A DNA stretch of 64,000 nt, from the NCBI GenBank assembly GCA_024516155.1, contig JAJJXM010000015.1:248001-312000 (forward strand), in the 5' to 3' direction. Position 1 is the stretch's first letter; each line of letters starts with the position of its first letter. The notes beneath the pieces were generated by a model. The model was not told the origin of the DNA. It was given only the letters and a program-made list of their open reading frames with translations, and made no database searches. This DNA comes from Pyronema omphalodes. Its lineage: Eukaryota > Ascomycota > Pezizomycetes > Pezizales > Pyronemataceae. Made by a program: the position numbers and the translations under genes. This document shows, in pieces, positions 48,365 through 60,317 of the stretch.

Positions 48365-49187
48365 CCTACAGGACAAAAGGCGCAGATTACGGGGTTGAAT
48401 TGGGTTTTTTTTTTCTTTGATTGTTTTTCTTTTCGCTTTTACTAGCCATGTTTCGATTTTGGTCATTGCCTCACTTGCTTGGGTTTTCTTTTTTCTGCTT
48501 CACAAATACTTTATCGGGTGATTGGTCGGTCTGCTTCTTTATTATTGCTCATGCGTGGTTCGGTTTGTCTGTTTTGTCAAATTGTCTCTGATTTTCCCCG
48601 TCTTCTATTCCCTCCATGTTCACAAATACCTTGTGTTTCTTTTTTCTTTTTTTCGCAAATACCTATGGGGATGCAGATAAAAGATTATGGATCCTTTTAT
48701 TTATGAAACTTCTCACTAAACCTGTTGTTTTTCTTTTTTTTTTCTTTTTTTTAACTTTTCTTTTGCTCTTTTACTAAAGATTCGGGGTGATGCATTTGTG
48801 TTTTTTTATTTGCTTTTTCTTGCGGAAGCTTTGTGTTTTCAAATGGGCGTAGTAAACGGTTGGTAGAATTCCTAGTTCAGTATATCTTTTGTGCATTATT
48901 GGTTTTCGATGAGCATTTTGTTTTTTGTTTTTTCTTTTTTGTCTTTTCTTTTTGCGAAGGGAAGATATCTTTTGTCTTGTGTTGTTGCTTTACTGCGATA
49001 TTTTCTTTTTCTCTTTCTTGATAAGCTTCTTTGTAAGATTGTGATATACAGATAGCTGCTGCAAAGGTTAATGTTTGAAATGAAAATTTGAAAAGATTAA
49101 GTCAAAAAAATAGGACGGGGGGAAAGGAAAGGAAAGTAAGTAAGTAAATGAAGCGATGGAAAGGAAAGGGAAATGGGAAGGGAAAGG

Positions 49188-49219
49188 GATGGATGGATGG
49201 ATGGATGGATGGATGGATA
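49188..49219. repeat. (GGAT)n microsatellite
   Basis: Eight tandem tetranucleotides in gene-free DNA. Confidence 0.95.
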
Positions 49220-50256
49220 CAACCAGGGAAGGGGATCGGAATAGGCGAAATACATGAAGGAAGGGCTTTAGATAAAGGGGTTTTATTCTTTAATGGCGTT
49301 ATATTCTGGGAAACGGAGGGAAACACTTTATGTTGTAGATTTTAAATTGTAGCGACTTTGTGTTTGTTGTTGTTTGTTGTTTTTTTTTTACTTTTTTTTT
49401 TTTTTTTGTACTAGCTTTTTGCGAAAATTGAGGATTTGAGTATGATATGCTTTAGTTTCTTGCATTGCTTTGTGAAGTCTGTGATATTTGTCATTGATTG
49501 CGTGGAAAGTATAACTTGAACTAGAAAACTTGGAAACTTGGAAGCCTTTAAAATAGAAGAAGTGTGGTATTTATATGCAGTCGTATCCATATTCCTATGG
49601 AACCTAAACCTCTCGGACAGAAGAAAATAATAAATCCCACATCTTCCTCTATCACCCCCTAAAGCCTTCGAAGTGATAGTACATGATTCAGAACCTCCGG
49701 GGGGGGTGTGTGTGGGGGGGGGGGGGGTTAGAAATAAGTAGCAATAAGTAGCAACAAATATCAATAATCTCTAAACTTTACCCATACCCTCAGTCCAAGC
49801 ACAATTACAGCTCTCGTAAGCCAATATCTAGAACGCGCTTTTTATTCTCTGATATATATTCCTTTGCATTCATGTATTCATGCATGAATGCACTCCAAAC
49901 ACCCACCACTATCGAAAAATACTGAAATACTGAAATATTGAAATACCACCATCCCCGCAGATAGTTAGATAGCTGGAGATTATCGTTAACTATCGATTGT
50001 TGTTTAGTCAGTTGGTTTTATGGAGGTTGGTTATGGAGGTGGTTTATGATGGTGGTTTGATTTGGATGGGATGGAAGGTTGCTTGGAGGGGTAGGTTGTT
50101 ATGGATGTTATGGGAGGTCGCTTGGAGGGGTAGGTTGTTGGCTTGTCGGCTTGGGGAAATGGGTTGGGATGGGATGGGATGGGATGGTGGTAATCGCTAT
50201 CATGGCTGTCGAAGGTGGCTTGGTTATGGTGTATGTACTATGTATGGCTAGTATGG

Positions 50257-50519
50257 TCTATACAGTCTATACAGTCTATACAGTCTATACAGTCTATACA
50301 GTCTATACAGTCTATACAGTCTATACAGTCTATACAGTCTATACAGTCTATACAGTCTATACAGTCTATACAGTCTATACAGTCTATACAGTCTATACAG
50401 TCTATACAGTCTATACAGTCTATACAGTCTATACAGTCTATACAGTCTATACAGTCTATACAGTCTATACAGTCTATACAGTCTATACAGTCTATACAGT
50501 CTATACAGTCTATACAGTC
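50257..50519. repeat. 9-bp minisatellite (TCTATACAG)n, about 29 copies
   Basis: Nearly perfect head-to-tail array; only the last unit carries a substitution (CTGTACAG). The 9-bp unit contains no stop in two + frames (TVY and SIQ repeats), which produces long spurious open frames of 120 and 160 codons. No coding sequence is seen on either side. Confidence 0.96.
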
Positions 50520-51410
50520 TGTACAGCTAATACATACTCACGTAGCTGCCCAGCCTTGTAAACATGTAACTACATAAGATCTTCTGATATGGTGGGACTT
50601 TGCGAGACCTTGCGAGACCTGGCAAGCTGGTGCTTTACTACCTACGACATGGAAGTTGGAGATCGAGACACTGATGCTTAAGAGGCGTGAAAGTACTGTA
50701 ACTACTGATGATGATGATGATGGAAAATGGTTGGTAACACGAAACTAGAATTGGGGATCGGTTTGAAAGGGGATAATAAATACAGTTATGGTGTGTAATG
50801 GAAGAGTATGGAAAGATATTACAGGATTGAGAGATGGGGGAGTTATGAGTTGGTTTGTAGAATGCGTTATGGTGTGGAGTATAACTTCTGGCTTAGGTGG
50901 GACGGGGCTGTGGGCTGTAGGAGGTATGGTTTAAGGGAGAGAGATGGAGAGGATGCTCGGTGTGATGGAAGGTGGTGTTTATGTGTTACGAAGAGGTACC
51001 TTGCTGGTGAGGAATAGATGGGTTTATTCGTAATCCTTCAGGTGAGGTTGTATATCCTGAGATGCGTTTATGTGTATGTGTTGAAATAACTAGGTGTTTT
51101 TAAGCTCTAGAGCAAGAAGAAATAAATGGGAGCCTCCATGAATGGATAAGTAAGGGGGGTTTCTTGTTTTATGTCTATTTGGGTTATCGATATAGTGTCT
51201 GTACTTAATAGTTCGGGGCACAATGTGGGTTAACTCCCAGTAAGATGACTCGATTAAAATGAACTGTGATAGTAACCAAGTGCTTCAAACACAGAATCAA
51301 TTGTGTCCTACTAATATACATTTCATAACCAAACATCAATCAAAAAGAAAATCCACAAACTCTTACATGACTACATAATTACATATTATTCAAATACCAC
51401 CTCAATATCA
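50520..51410. other. Gene-free DNA, 3' flank of the Cys-rich membrane protein gene
   Basis: G-rich on the + strand (50780-51010) with short open frames lacking codon structure. Nothing else is recognised. Confidence 0.5.
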
Positions 51411-52582
51411 TCAGGAGTCTGGACCATCCTCTACCGCACTATGCTCTGCCGAACCAACTCTCCGCAAGTAAGCAGAAGCAGCATCTTTCAACCACTCCTT
51501 AACCCGTAAATCCTGTCCATCAGTATTACCAGGGGTCTTATTGAGCCTCTTATCCAACATCCAGATTCCCACTAGCAATATAATAAGCCCCATAAAGGAT
51601 GCCAACATAGCATATTTTTGATACACAAACTTCTTCTTCTCCTCCCCCTTCTTTTTCCCCAGTTCCTCCTCTCCTGTATCCTCTTCACCCTTTGAATCGT
51701 CCTCATGAACCTCAAACTCATCTCTAGGCAAATACGCATACTCCCCCCCTTCTTTAGCCATGCGTAAAGCCTTACTTCTGATGTCATAGATAAACATCAA
51801 ATTAAACGGCACCATATAAACCGACATTACCAAGACCACTGCAACGATAACCGAGCTCTCCTTTTTAACTCCAGCCATGGCATACATCAATGCTACGACC
51901 TTGGGAATGTGCCACAGGAATATAAGGTCGAATAACAAGTACTTCCATTGCCAGCTTAATAAGTCGGGCCATTGGCAAGGACGCCTATGAGGCTCGTCGT
52001 AGTACCGTGATCGCAGGACAAGGAAGATGGATTGTCCGACGTAGCTCAAGGAGGTGAGGATGTAGAGGGGGAGAAGTGGTACACCGCACGTTTTCAGATA
52101 CCCCCCGAAGAATGATGCAAAGAAAATTATGTCGCTTATGAAACAGAAGAGGTACTCGCCACCACTGGATTTTGGGTAGGGTTGTTAGCTTTTTCTTTGG
52201 TGGAGCGAAGCTGGCATGTCCAGTAAAGGTAGCAACGCCGGTAGTGACAAAAATACATAGGAAAGGATCTTGAGAAGGTAAGGCGTTGAGGCTGGATATA
52301 GAGGACTTACAATCGCTTCGAGCAAATACAGCTATCAAAATCCTCAGTACCTTTTTTCGGACGACACATTCTACACTCCCTACAAGCAGGGCAAGTCCGG
52401 CAGTTAACGCAAGCACGGCATGAGATACAAGATTCGCGAGCTCTGCAGAGTCCACAGCTAGACAGAAGAGCTTGAGGAATAGGATCTTCAGAGGCAGAAG
52501 CTTGAGGATTGGGAGGTCGGTCATAGGTGGCCGGGGTGAAGTCCCGAGATCCACGGGGTGTGGCGGGTGCTGAAGGCATCAT
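51411..52582 (-). CDS. Cys-rich N-terminal, multi-pass membrane protein (hypothetical)
   Basis: Two exons (52582-52311, 52164-51411) with a 146-nt intron (donor GTAAGT, branch GCTAAC, acceptor ATCCAG) encode 341 residues, reading CSKRFGGEYLFCF across the junction. The N-terminal ~40 residues are Pro/Ser-rich. Residues 43-73 are a dense Cys array with mostly CxxC spacing (CGLCRARESCISCRACVNC, then CRTCPACRECRMC), with two more Cys at 85 and 87. Four to five hydrophobic segments follow (FISDIIFFASFFGGYL; LPLYILTSLSYVGQSIFLVL; WKYLLFDLIFLWHIPKVVAL; VIVAVVLVMSVYMVPFNLMF; MLASFMGLIILLVGIWML). Between the last two is a charged Glu/Lys-rich loop. The Cys cluster may bind zinc or be lipidated at the membrane. 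I do not recognise the family. The first of two adjacent ATGs is used. Confidence 0.75.
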
Positions 52583-54554
52583 CGCTGGGTGTTGGGTAGG
52601 ATGTATGAGAGAGTGAAGGATTGTCGGTTTGGTGAGGACGGGAAAGTCTTAAGGTGCGCTTAACGGAGCTTGGTGGAGCTGTGCTGATCTACGGAAAGCT
52701 GTGGAGCTGTAGCTGCTGTGATGTCGCTTAACGCGGAGAAACTAATAAATCGACGCCATGGCTTCTCCGTGTATGCAGTGAATCTCAGAGTTCGGCACGG
52801 TCCGTCCAGTCCGGTCCTAGCTGTGTACCGGAACGGACCGCGACTGTGGTCACGAATGGTCACTCGTAAGAAACCGTTTTTTACCACGGCTTATAGTATT
52901 TTGCTGAGAAAATTCTGATGCATTGCACAAATTAAAGCCAGCTATACGTAGCCTCTCGTAAAAATAACCATGCTATAAGAATGAATAACAACGCCACTTC
53001 TTCCCCAACTAAAATGCATTCTTCCCCATTCTTCTCGAATGAAAACGACTCTTGAGAGAACAGGCAAGGTGCTCTGCTCCTGGTCAGAAAAGGTGTAGAG
53101 GACGACAGTGAGTACATTGTCATATTTTTGCCCCGCTGGGAATTGAGTAATGGCTGTTGATGTTCGACTTACAGCGGTAATTAAGGAGATTGAAAATTCT
53201 TGCAGGTAGAAGATGAAATGTGAAGGATAGAAGCAATATTTTTAGCAGAACCGTACTTTACTAAGAAAAATCAATAATATCAAGCTACCGTAGGCAGTCA
53301 AACTATTCCAGGGTGGAGCGTGCACCTGCTGTGGAGTATAGATTTTACTCAAGTGCAGCATTGAGGGTTCACCTACTCCCATAATGTCTGGCAAAATTAA
53401 ACTAACCCGCCGCCTGTAAACTGCCGTCACCTGCCGTCCCGTCTGGTCTTTCTTGTTCTGTGGACGGGACCGGGCAACCTAGCGACCGTCCGTCCGAAGT
53501 TTCGAACGGGACCGGACAACCAGAGTAATCCCGTCCAGTCCACCGTCCCGAGCGGACCATGCCAAAATCTGGTAGTGATTAACTGCTTCAACGGCGTAAC
53601 ATTGATATTCTGTATTTTCTTTTACAAAAAAAAAACAAAAATACCTATTTCTTTGATTACACACATTTACGCGTGGTCTCATCTTTTTTTGTGCTAAATT
53701 TGTACTGTGCATGGATCAGCACTCGGTATATGACGCCAGGTTTTCAGATGAATCTTTTAAAGACAAAGCTTCCTCGGCCTCTTCGGTGCATGTATTATTT
53801 GATTTTAAAAGGATATTGAGTCGCTGATAATCTCGATTCCTTACGGTTGAGGTTCATACAGCGAGAGAAAATAAATGCAATCCTGACATACGTTGCTTGT
53901 ACCTTAAACATGCTATAGGTTTCAATTCCTTTTTTTGTAGAGTCCCAGGGTGGTTTATAGAGTATCTATCTAGTAACATTGATTATATATCTATCAGCCA
54001 CACTATCCGTAATGAATTGGTGATTGGCACAACCACGCTCTCTATAAGCTCCTTCTTATTCAATATCTGTAAACAAGTATGATCTAGTATAATGGCTTTT
54101 TAAAAAACAATCAAAGTTACCACCTACAGTACTTTCCATACCTACCCACCGATACTGCACCAGTACACCAAGTACACAGTCGACCTTAGTCACCAAATCT
54201 CACCCTATGCTCGAGTGATAGCACGTGATGTCATACCCGCGCTTAATACCACCGTCATGAGACTACAACTTCATACCTGTTCGAAGCTGAATTTCGAACC
54301 CACAGAAACTAAGGCTTTGTTTTTAAACGAAATGCTGAAGCTCAAAGTATAGAAAGATATCCACATCCCCGATCCTCTCCCAATACTCCCCAAATCCCAC
54401 CATCGCGCAATGCTAATTCCAAAAAGCGAGGCGAATTCAATAACACAATAACACAATAACACAATAACACCAGAATTCCAGTAACTCCTAACGTTATGAT
54501 CACCGGTAATAGTCTCAGCACCTCAGAAAGAATACAGAGATAGATGCATATTTT
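52583..54554. other. Gene-free intergenic DNA with GGACGG/CCGTCC-rich patches
   Basis: 52583-52700 is the presumed promoter of the minus-strand Cys-rich gene. Two patches (52795-52850 and 53420-53560) are crowded with CCGTCC, GGACGG and ACCGG words in both orientations. The rest is AT-rich with an (AACAC AAT)n-type run at 54440-54470. No gene is seen. Confidence 0.5.
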
Positions 54555-54738
54555 CAGAATACTATAAGCAGATGTTTTAGTACGCACCTGAAATGGAATA
54601 GCGTCTGCAGAAAGTGATTTAGAGGTTTTTAGTCGCCTTTTTCAGTCAGAATACTATAAGCAGATGTTTTAGTACGCACCTGAAATGGAATAGCGTCTGC
54701 AGAAAGTGATTTAGAGGTTTTTAGTCGCCTTTTTACTA
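54555..54738. repeat. 92-bp tandem duplication
   Basis: The unit beginning CAGAATACTATAAGCAGATG (54555-54646) is repeated at 54647-54738 with almost no differences. A diverged third copy (ACTATATAAGCAGGTATATTTTAG..) follows to about 54790. Near identity points to a recent event. Confidence 0.93.
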
Positions 54739-55036
54739 TATAAGCAGGTATATTTTAGTTATTTACCTGATACGGTATAGCGTTATTATTAAAAGCTGTG
54801 ATGATGTAATTTCAGACTAATTTAAACGTGAACTCCTCTGGCTGTCGGGCGGCAATACAAAAGCTTCGGCAATACATGGCGGGATGGTAAAACCGGTAAC
54901 CGTGGCAACCGGAACAGATTCGATGGGAAACATATAAGACTGCTCACCTGGCTGCCTGGCCACGGTTCCCATTCGCCTTTCCAATCCCAAACAACTTCGC
55001 ACCTTTGATACAATTCAGGATGCAATTCAGCTGTTA

Positions 55037-55333
55037 ATGGTTGGCCGGATTAAATACACGGACACCTGTGACCTTTGCCGCATGCTGCAGATACAGTCGA
55101 CGAGACGCTATCAGATGAAGTTAAGCAACTGCGGTTTTATTGAGGAGAATCTTGACACACTGTATGAGGAGATATATAAAGCGGATTTGAATAGGCTCAA
55201 GGCAGAAAAACAGTGGAAGGAAGCAGAGAACGTTTTGAAGCCTCCCAAGGAGGATTTCCCATTACTGAGACTGAGCTTCAGAAACATCACGAGGATATCA
55301 AAAAATGACTCGGAAAGAATGAGAACAGGCTGA
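55037..55333 (+). pseudogene. Possible degenerate coding remnant
   Basis: A 98-codon open frame from an ATG with an even, protein-like composition (YTDTCDLCRML; LYEEIYKADLNRLKAEKQWK) and a CxxC pair. It has no recognised domain and no visible continuation. Flanking sequence to about 56100 has more broken open pieces (around 55880-56100). It may be a fossil of a transposon or host gene. The family is not recognised. Confidence 0.25.
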
Positions 55334-56224
55334 GGAGCACTGATCGAATCTTAGAATATGCATAAAGTCTTTCTGAATCAACATGAAAGTTAATGCTGCA
55401 CAATGAGAAAAAGAAAAATTAAAAAAAACATGAAAGACAGACACATATGTACATGAATGGAGGAAGGATTGGCAAAGTGAGAAAGATGAACTGTGATGTA
55501 AAAGCTGAAGAAGAAATAATACGAGTGAAAAGACAGAGAGTAAGAAGGGCAGAAAGGGAGTAGAAACAATGTGGTAACGTTGAAGGCAGAGGCCAGGTGA
55601 TAAGTGGAAGAACAGTTCAGTGAGGAGAGAGGAGACAGGCGAGTTCAGAGAGGCCAGTGGAAAAAGAGCAAACAGGGCTCCAAATGTACAGACGAGAAGC
55701 AAAACCAGCATAAGGAATAAGGGTGACAACAGGCCCAAGATATCATGTACGCTCTGGGACGATTCCCAGCGAGATCCTGGGGTAAAAGTTAGAGCCTCCG
55801 ATATATATCAAGACTGTACGATACGTCATAATATTGAGTTTGGCAGGTCCCAAGAAATTGAAATCAAATCGAAAAACTGGTGATTGTGTAGAAACCTCTC
55901 AATACAGAAGTGGCTGGTCAAGAATTCGAGAGTTATTGTCCTGAAGTTACAACCCATGATATATTGTAGAGGTGAAATTACTCGACAAATCCTCCAATCG
56001 GCAAGAAAATATCTTCTGCTTGCCCCAATGAACTTTGTGTTCCAGCACATATCTGTGAAGGGTCAGGCAGAGGAAACATGTCGGAATGATGCTGTCACAG
56101 GATAACATCAACTGCAGCACTAGGAATATTGTTTATCCCAGGCTGCTCTTGCGGGAATCATAGGCGAGTTTCATATTCTTAAGATCACATCATATATATA
56201 GTCGAAACCCGTCACATTATATGT
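55334..56224. other. Purine-rich DNA with broken open frames
   Basis: 55380-55720 is strongly purine-rich on the + strand. 55880-56105 is open on + for 73 codons, but without a recognisable domain. No gene is called. Confidence 0.45.
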
Positions 56225-56268
56225 TCGTGCCTAAAGATGGTGGCGCTAGCCACCATCTTTAGGCACGA
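56225..56268. repeat. Perfect 20-bp hairpin with 4-base loop
   Basis: The arm 56225-56244 (TCGTGCCTAAAGATGGTGGC) is the exact reverse complement of 56249-56268, with loop GCTA. Pairing stops abruptly at both ends. It could be two fused terminal inverted repeats, a cruciform site or a transcribed hairpin. Confidence 0.95.
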
Positions 56269-56602
56269 GTAACCAGTTTATCAACAGTTGGAGTTGTGAA
56301 CCAACGGTTCGATTTGTAGAGGCAACAAAATGGACCGGCCGTAGGCCGGAACAGACCACATCCTCTCTTGTATCTATGTAAAGTAAAAGTAAAAGTAAAA
56401 TGAGAAATGAGAAATTAGAAATGAGAAATGGAAATTGCTGATTTTATATATTGTTATATTATAAACCCGTGAGAATTCGGTACAGTTTTTATTCGCTGGG
56501 CTCTGGGCTGGGGGATAATTCATCGTGGGATGATTTAATCCATAATCGAGTCAGGATTGGGATGGGGATGGGGATGGAAAGTATTCCTAAAACAAGAAAC
56601 AA

Positions 56603-56765
56603 GAATCCAAAATCCAAAATCCAGAACCCAGAATCCAAAATCCAGAATCCAAAATCCAAAATCCAAAATCCCAAAACAAGAACTCATATTCCCGAATCCC
56701 GAATCCCGAACCCAAAACAAGAATCCAGAACCCAGAATCCAAAATCCAAAATCCAGAATCCCAAA
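56603..56765. repeat. 8-bp AATCCAAA/AATCCAGA array
   Basis: About 18 copies of an octamer with variants (ATCCAGAACCCAG, CCCGAATCCCGA). The open frames reading IQNPKSK on + and WILDFGF on - are consequences of the repeat. Upstream, 56375-56440 has AGTAAAA and GAGAAAT repeats. Confidence 0.9.
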
Positions 56766-56803
56766 TCTCGGAAATATATATTTCCATCCTCGAAACTCAG
56801 TGG

Positions 56804-56860
56804 TTGATTTGATTTGATTTAATTTTCTTGAACGTTCCCAACCTTAAGGTTATGACGTAT
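56804..56860 (-). mobile_element. Very short retroposon-like insertion (57 bp), independent site
   Basis: Flanked by CGAAACTCAGTGG (56791-56803) and CGAAACCCAGTGG (56861-56873), a 13-bp direct repeat with one mismatch. The insert matches those at 23588 and 28152 over its whole body, with the same 5' boundary (ATACGTCATAACC on the minus strand), both palindromes and an AAATC-repeat tail. The flanks are unrelated to the other site, so this is a separate insertion event. Confidence 0.8.
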
Positions 56861-56873
56861 CGAAACCCAGTGG

Positions 56874-59284
56874 AAATTGGTAGTTGGTAGTTGGCATATA
56901 GTGCGCCGTACTTCTTGGTTCCTATTTCCTGGCTTTTGGTTCCGAATTCTGAGTTCCGAGTTCCGATCTCTAGTGAGTAACTACTACAGTCTACAGTAGC
57001 CAGATTATGACGGAACGTATACTACCGAACTTCAGCTTCGAGCTCCGGGTTCGAGCTGCTTACCGAGCTTTGGTTTCGAGCTTCGGCTTTCGAGCTTCGG
57101 TTTTCATTTCTGTACATGTAACATATGAAGAAACGAATTTGATATCTATCCTATTGGTAATATTAGTAAATATTCAAATTCTTATGCTTGGCAATGGCAA
57201 TGGCAATGGCTATTGATTAATTGAGATGGATATTGTACACAATGTATGTGTTTCCTTTTAATAATGTACAGAGTATGGTGTCATACAGCAAAGTCGATCT
57301 GAGCAAAGCTAAGTATATGGCTTTTGTTGATTCATAGTTCTTCTGTTCTTCTGTTCTTACGGTGCTCTTTTTTGTACTTTGTACTTTGATTTGGTTTTGG
57401 AGTACTACATGAGTAGTGGAGTGGTGTAGTGGTGTAGTGATGCAGCGATGCTACATACGCTGTACGTAGTATGCATTGCTGTGGACTTTATAGCATGGTA
57501 CGTACGATACTCTCTGCTGCTCTCTACTATGTTTTGCTATTTTTTCTACCGTTGTCACAAGCTTTCCAAGCCTCGCTTCCTTTCGCCTTCATTTCTTTCC
57601 TATCTTAACACGATATAAAGTCATGATATCTAACAACATTAGAGCCTCGTTGACTCTAGTTTCCCCGGTTGTGGACTCCCCGGACCCCTCCTCCCCCCCA
57701 CACACCCCCACACAAACACCCCTAGTGCTAGCTAGCTAATAATTGAGATCGAAGGTCTGCTGTCACTCTTTTTTTTAACAGCTCACCCCAAAGGATATTT
57801 ACTTTTGACAGCCAGCGAGCTTAGAAAGCCCATCGGTTGAGTTTGGATGTCTTTATTTACCATTGATCAGCCTGGTGCTTATGTTATGCTTTCTTGGCGA
57901 TTTCCTGCCTTCTTAGGCCCTAGGGTTTCTCGGTTACTAACGATGGAATATGTAGGCTTGTCCTTGCTTTTTACTACTTGAGGCTTCCTAATGATCGTGA
58001 TGACGTCGTAGGATGGTTTGTCGTCAGTTACTATGTATCGTCATTATCGGGTTTTTGATGCTTGATGTAATTGTTTCCTGGGGGGGAATTGATTTTTGAA
58101 AATGTTCTGTTGTTTTGAATGGTTTGAATGTTTTGTGTATTCTGTGTATTCTGTGTTCTGTGTTCTGAAGCACAATTTCTACATTTGGCTCATGGCTATG
58201 CATCCGAGACCACCCCCCCCCCCCCCCTCCCCCCCCCTCCCCCCCAGTCAGCCCCCAGTCAGCCCCCAGTCGGTCCGCTACGTGCATCAGTTCCTTGTCT
58301 AGAGGCTTATCTATCCTTGTCAGATAGATGTTGTCAGACCTTACCAGTCCTTGTCGGAAGGTTGTCAGACCTTGTTAGACCTTGTTAGACCTCGTCGGAC
58401 CTTGTCGGACCTTGTCAAGCAGCTCTAGCAGCAGCACAGCAAAGAGGTGTCGAAGGCGGGTGCAGCTCCTGCCTGCTTGTGATGGATGGCCTGGCCGAGC
58501 AGCAGCAGCAGCAGCAGCAGCAGCGAGCAGCATCCAGCATCCATCCATCCAAGCATCCATCCATCCAAGCATCCAGCATCACTTTTTTTTTTCCTCCCCC
58601 AACCTCCGGCCAGTCCGCGTGTCTCTCCTGAATATTTGATCGAGACCCAAAAAAAAGTATCCACCGAGGCATCAACAAATCCAGCAAACCGATCACCGCA
58701 GACCGATCACCGCAGCAGCCACAGCAAGACCGAGTCCCGAAAAAGAACCCATACCCTACTCTCTAACACCTTGCTGCCTACCTGTACTACTCTCATACCC
58801 CCTTAACGACCCTCTAACGATACACGGCCGATTTCTCTCTTGTTCTGGTGGTTATTCTATAGTCTCTACTACTACCGAATTCCCCGTGTTCCTCCCTCCC
58901 CTTCCGTCACCTCTGCTTTGGAGCTCCATCGGGCATATATTCCTTCAATCAGCTTGAAGACATTCTCGCCTCGTTGCTTTGCTCGCTACCTTTATTGGTA
59001 AGTCAATATCCATCTCTCTTCCATCATTGTCACATCAGCTTTTGTAATACACTCCCCCCCCATCACGTCCCATCACGATACAATGTTATATTCACTTCCC
59101 CTCACTTCCAATTGTCCCGTTGCAATGGATCCGTTGCAATCCACCGGCTATCCAATTCCAAACTCGGTCTTGTTTGCAAAAACACTTTTTCCATCAAAAC
59201 ATCCCCTCCCAATCAAAACACTTCCCCCCATTGCCAGCAGCCATACACAGCCACCCCAGCAATGCCTGTCCCAATATGAGATAC
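56874..59284. other. Gene-free DNA upstream of the last gene
   Basis: Contains TTCGAGCTTCGG repeats (57020-57105), a C-rich patch at 57680-57715, poly-C at 58213-58246, CAGCCCC repeats, a TTGTCAGACC-type array at 58318-58425, a CAG/CATC repeat block, and long pyrimidine-rich stretches. A GTAAGT at 58999 and an ACTGCAG acceptor near 60070 could bound a leader intron of about 1.07 kb for the gene at 60318. Confidence 0.45.
58497..58575. repeat. (CAG)n then CATCCATCCAAG repeats
   Basis: About nine AGC/CAG trinucleotides (58497-58524), followed by three CATCCATCCAAGCATC-type units to 58575. Confidence 0.9.
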
Positions 59285-59440
59285 CCACGCATCACTTTCG
59301 ATGTAGGCAATTCACACTCAAGATATCCACGCATCACTTCGATGTAGGCAATTCACACTCAAGATATCCACGCATCACTTCGATGTAGGCATTTCACGCA
59401 CTACAAGATATCCACGCATCATCCCCAATCCAGGCAATCC
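59285..59440. repeat. 41-44 bp tandem repeat, about 3.5 units
   Basis: CCACGCATCA recurs at 59285, 59327, 59368 and 59412, each followed by CGATGTAGGCAATTCAC or a decayed form. The first three units are nearly identical. It lies in the presumed leader or promoter of the gene at 60318. Confidence 0.9.

Positions 59441-60317
<877 letters not shown>

Larger units (their letters stand above)
48173..50256. other. T-rich 3' flank and gene-free DNA
   Basis: No gene. The first kilobase is T-rich (TTTTCTTTTT words). It also holds (CA)n at 48339-48364, (GGAT)n at 49188-49219, poly-T at 49380-49408, a 14-base poly-G run at 49714-49727, and a TGGGATGGGATGG stretch at 50160-50188. Confidence 0.5.

Noticed and set aside
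50079..50577. Open frames of 120 and 160 codons (TVY and SIQ repeats)
   Set aside because: Produced by the 9-bp period of the minisatellite. No coding sequence on either side.
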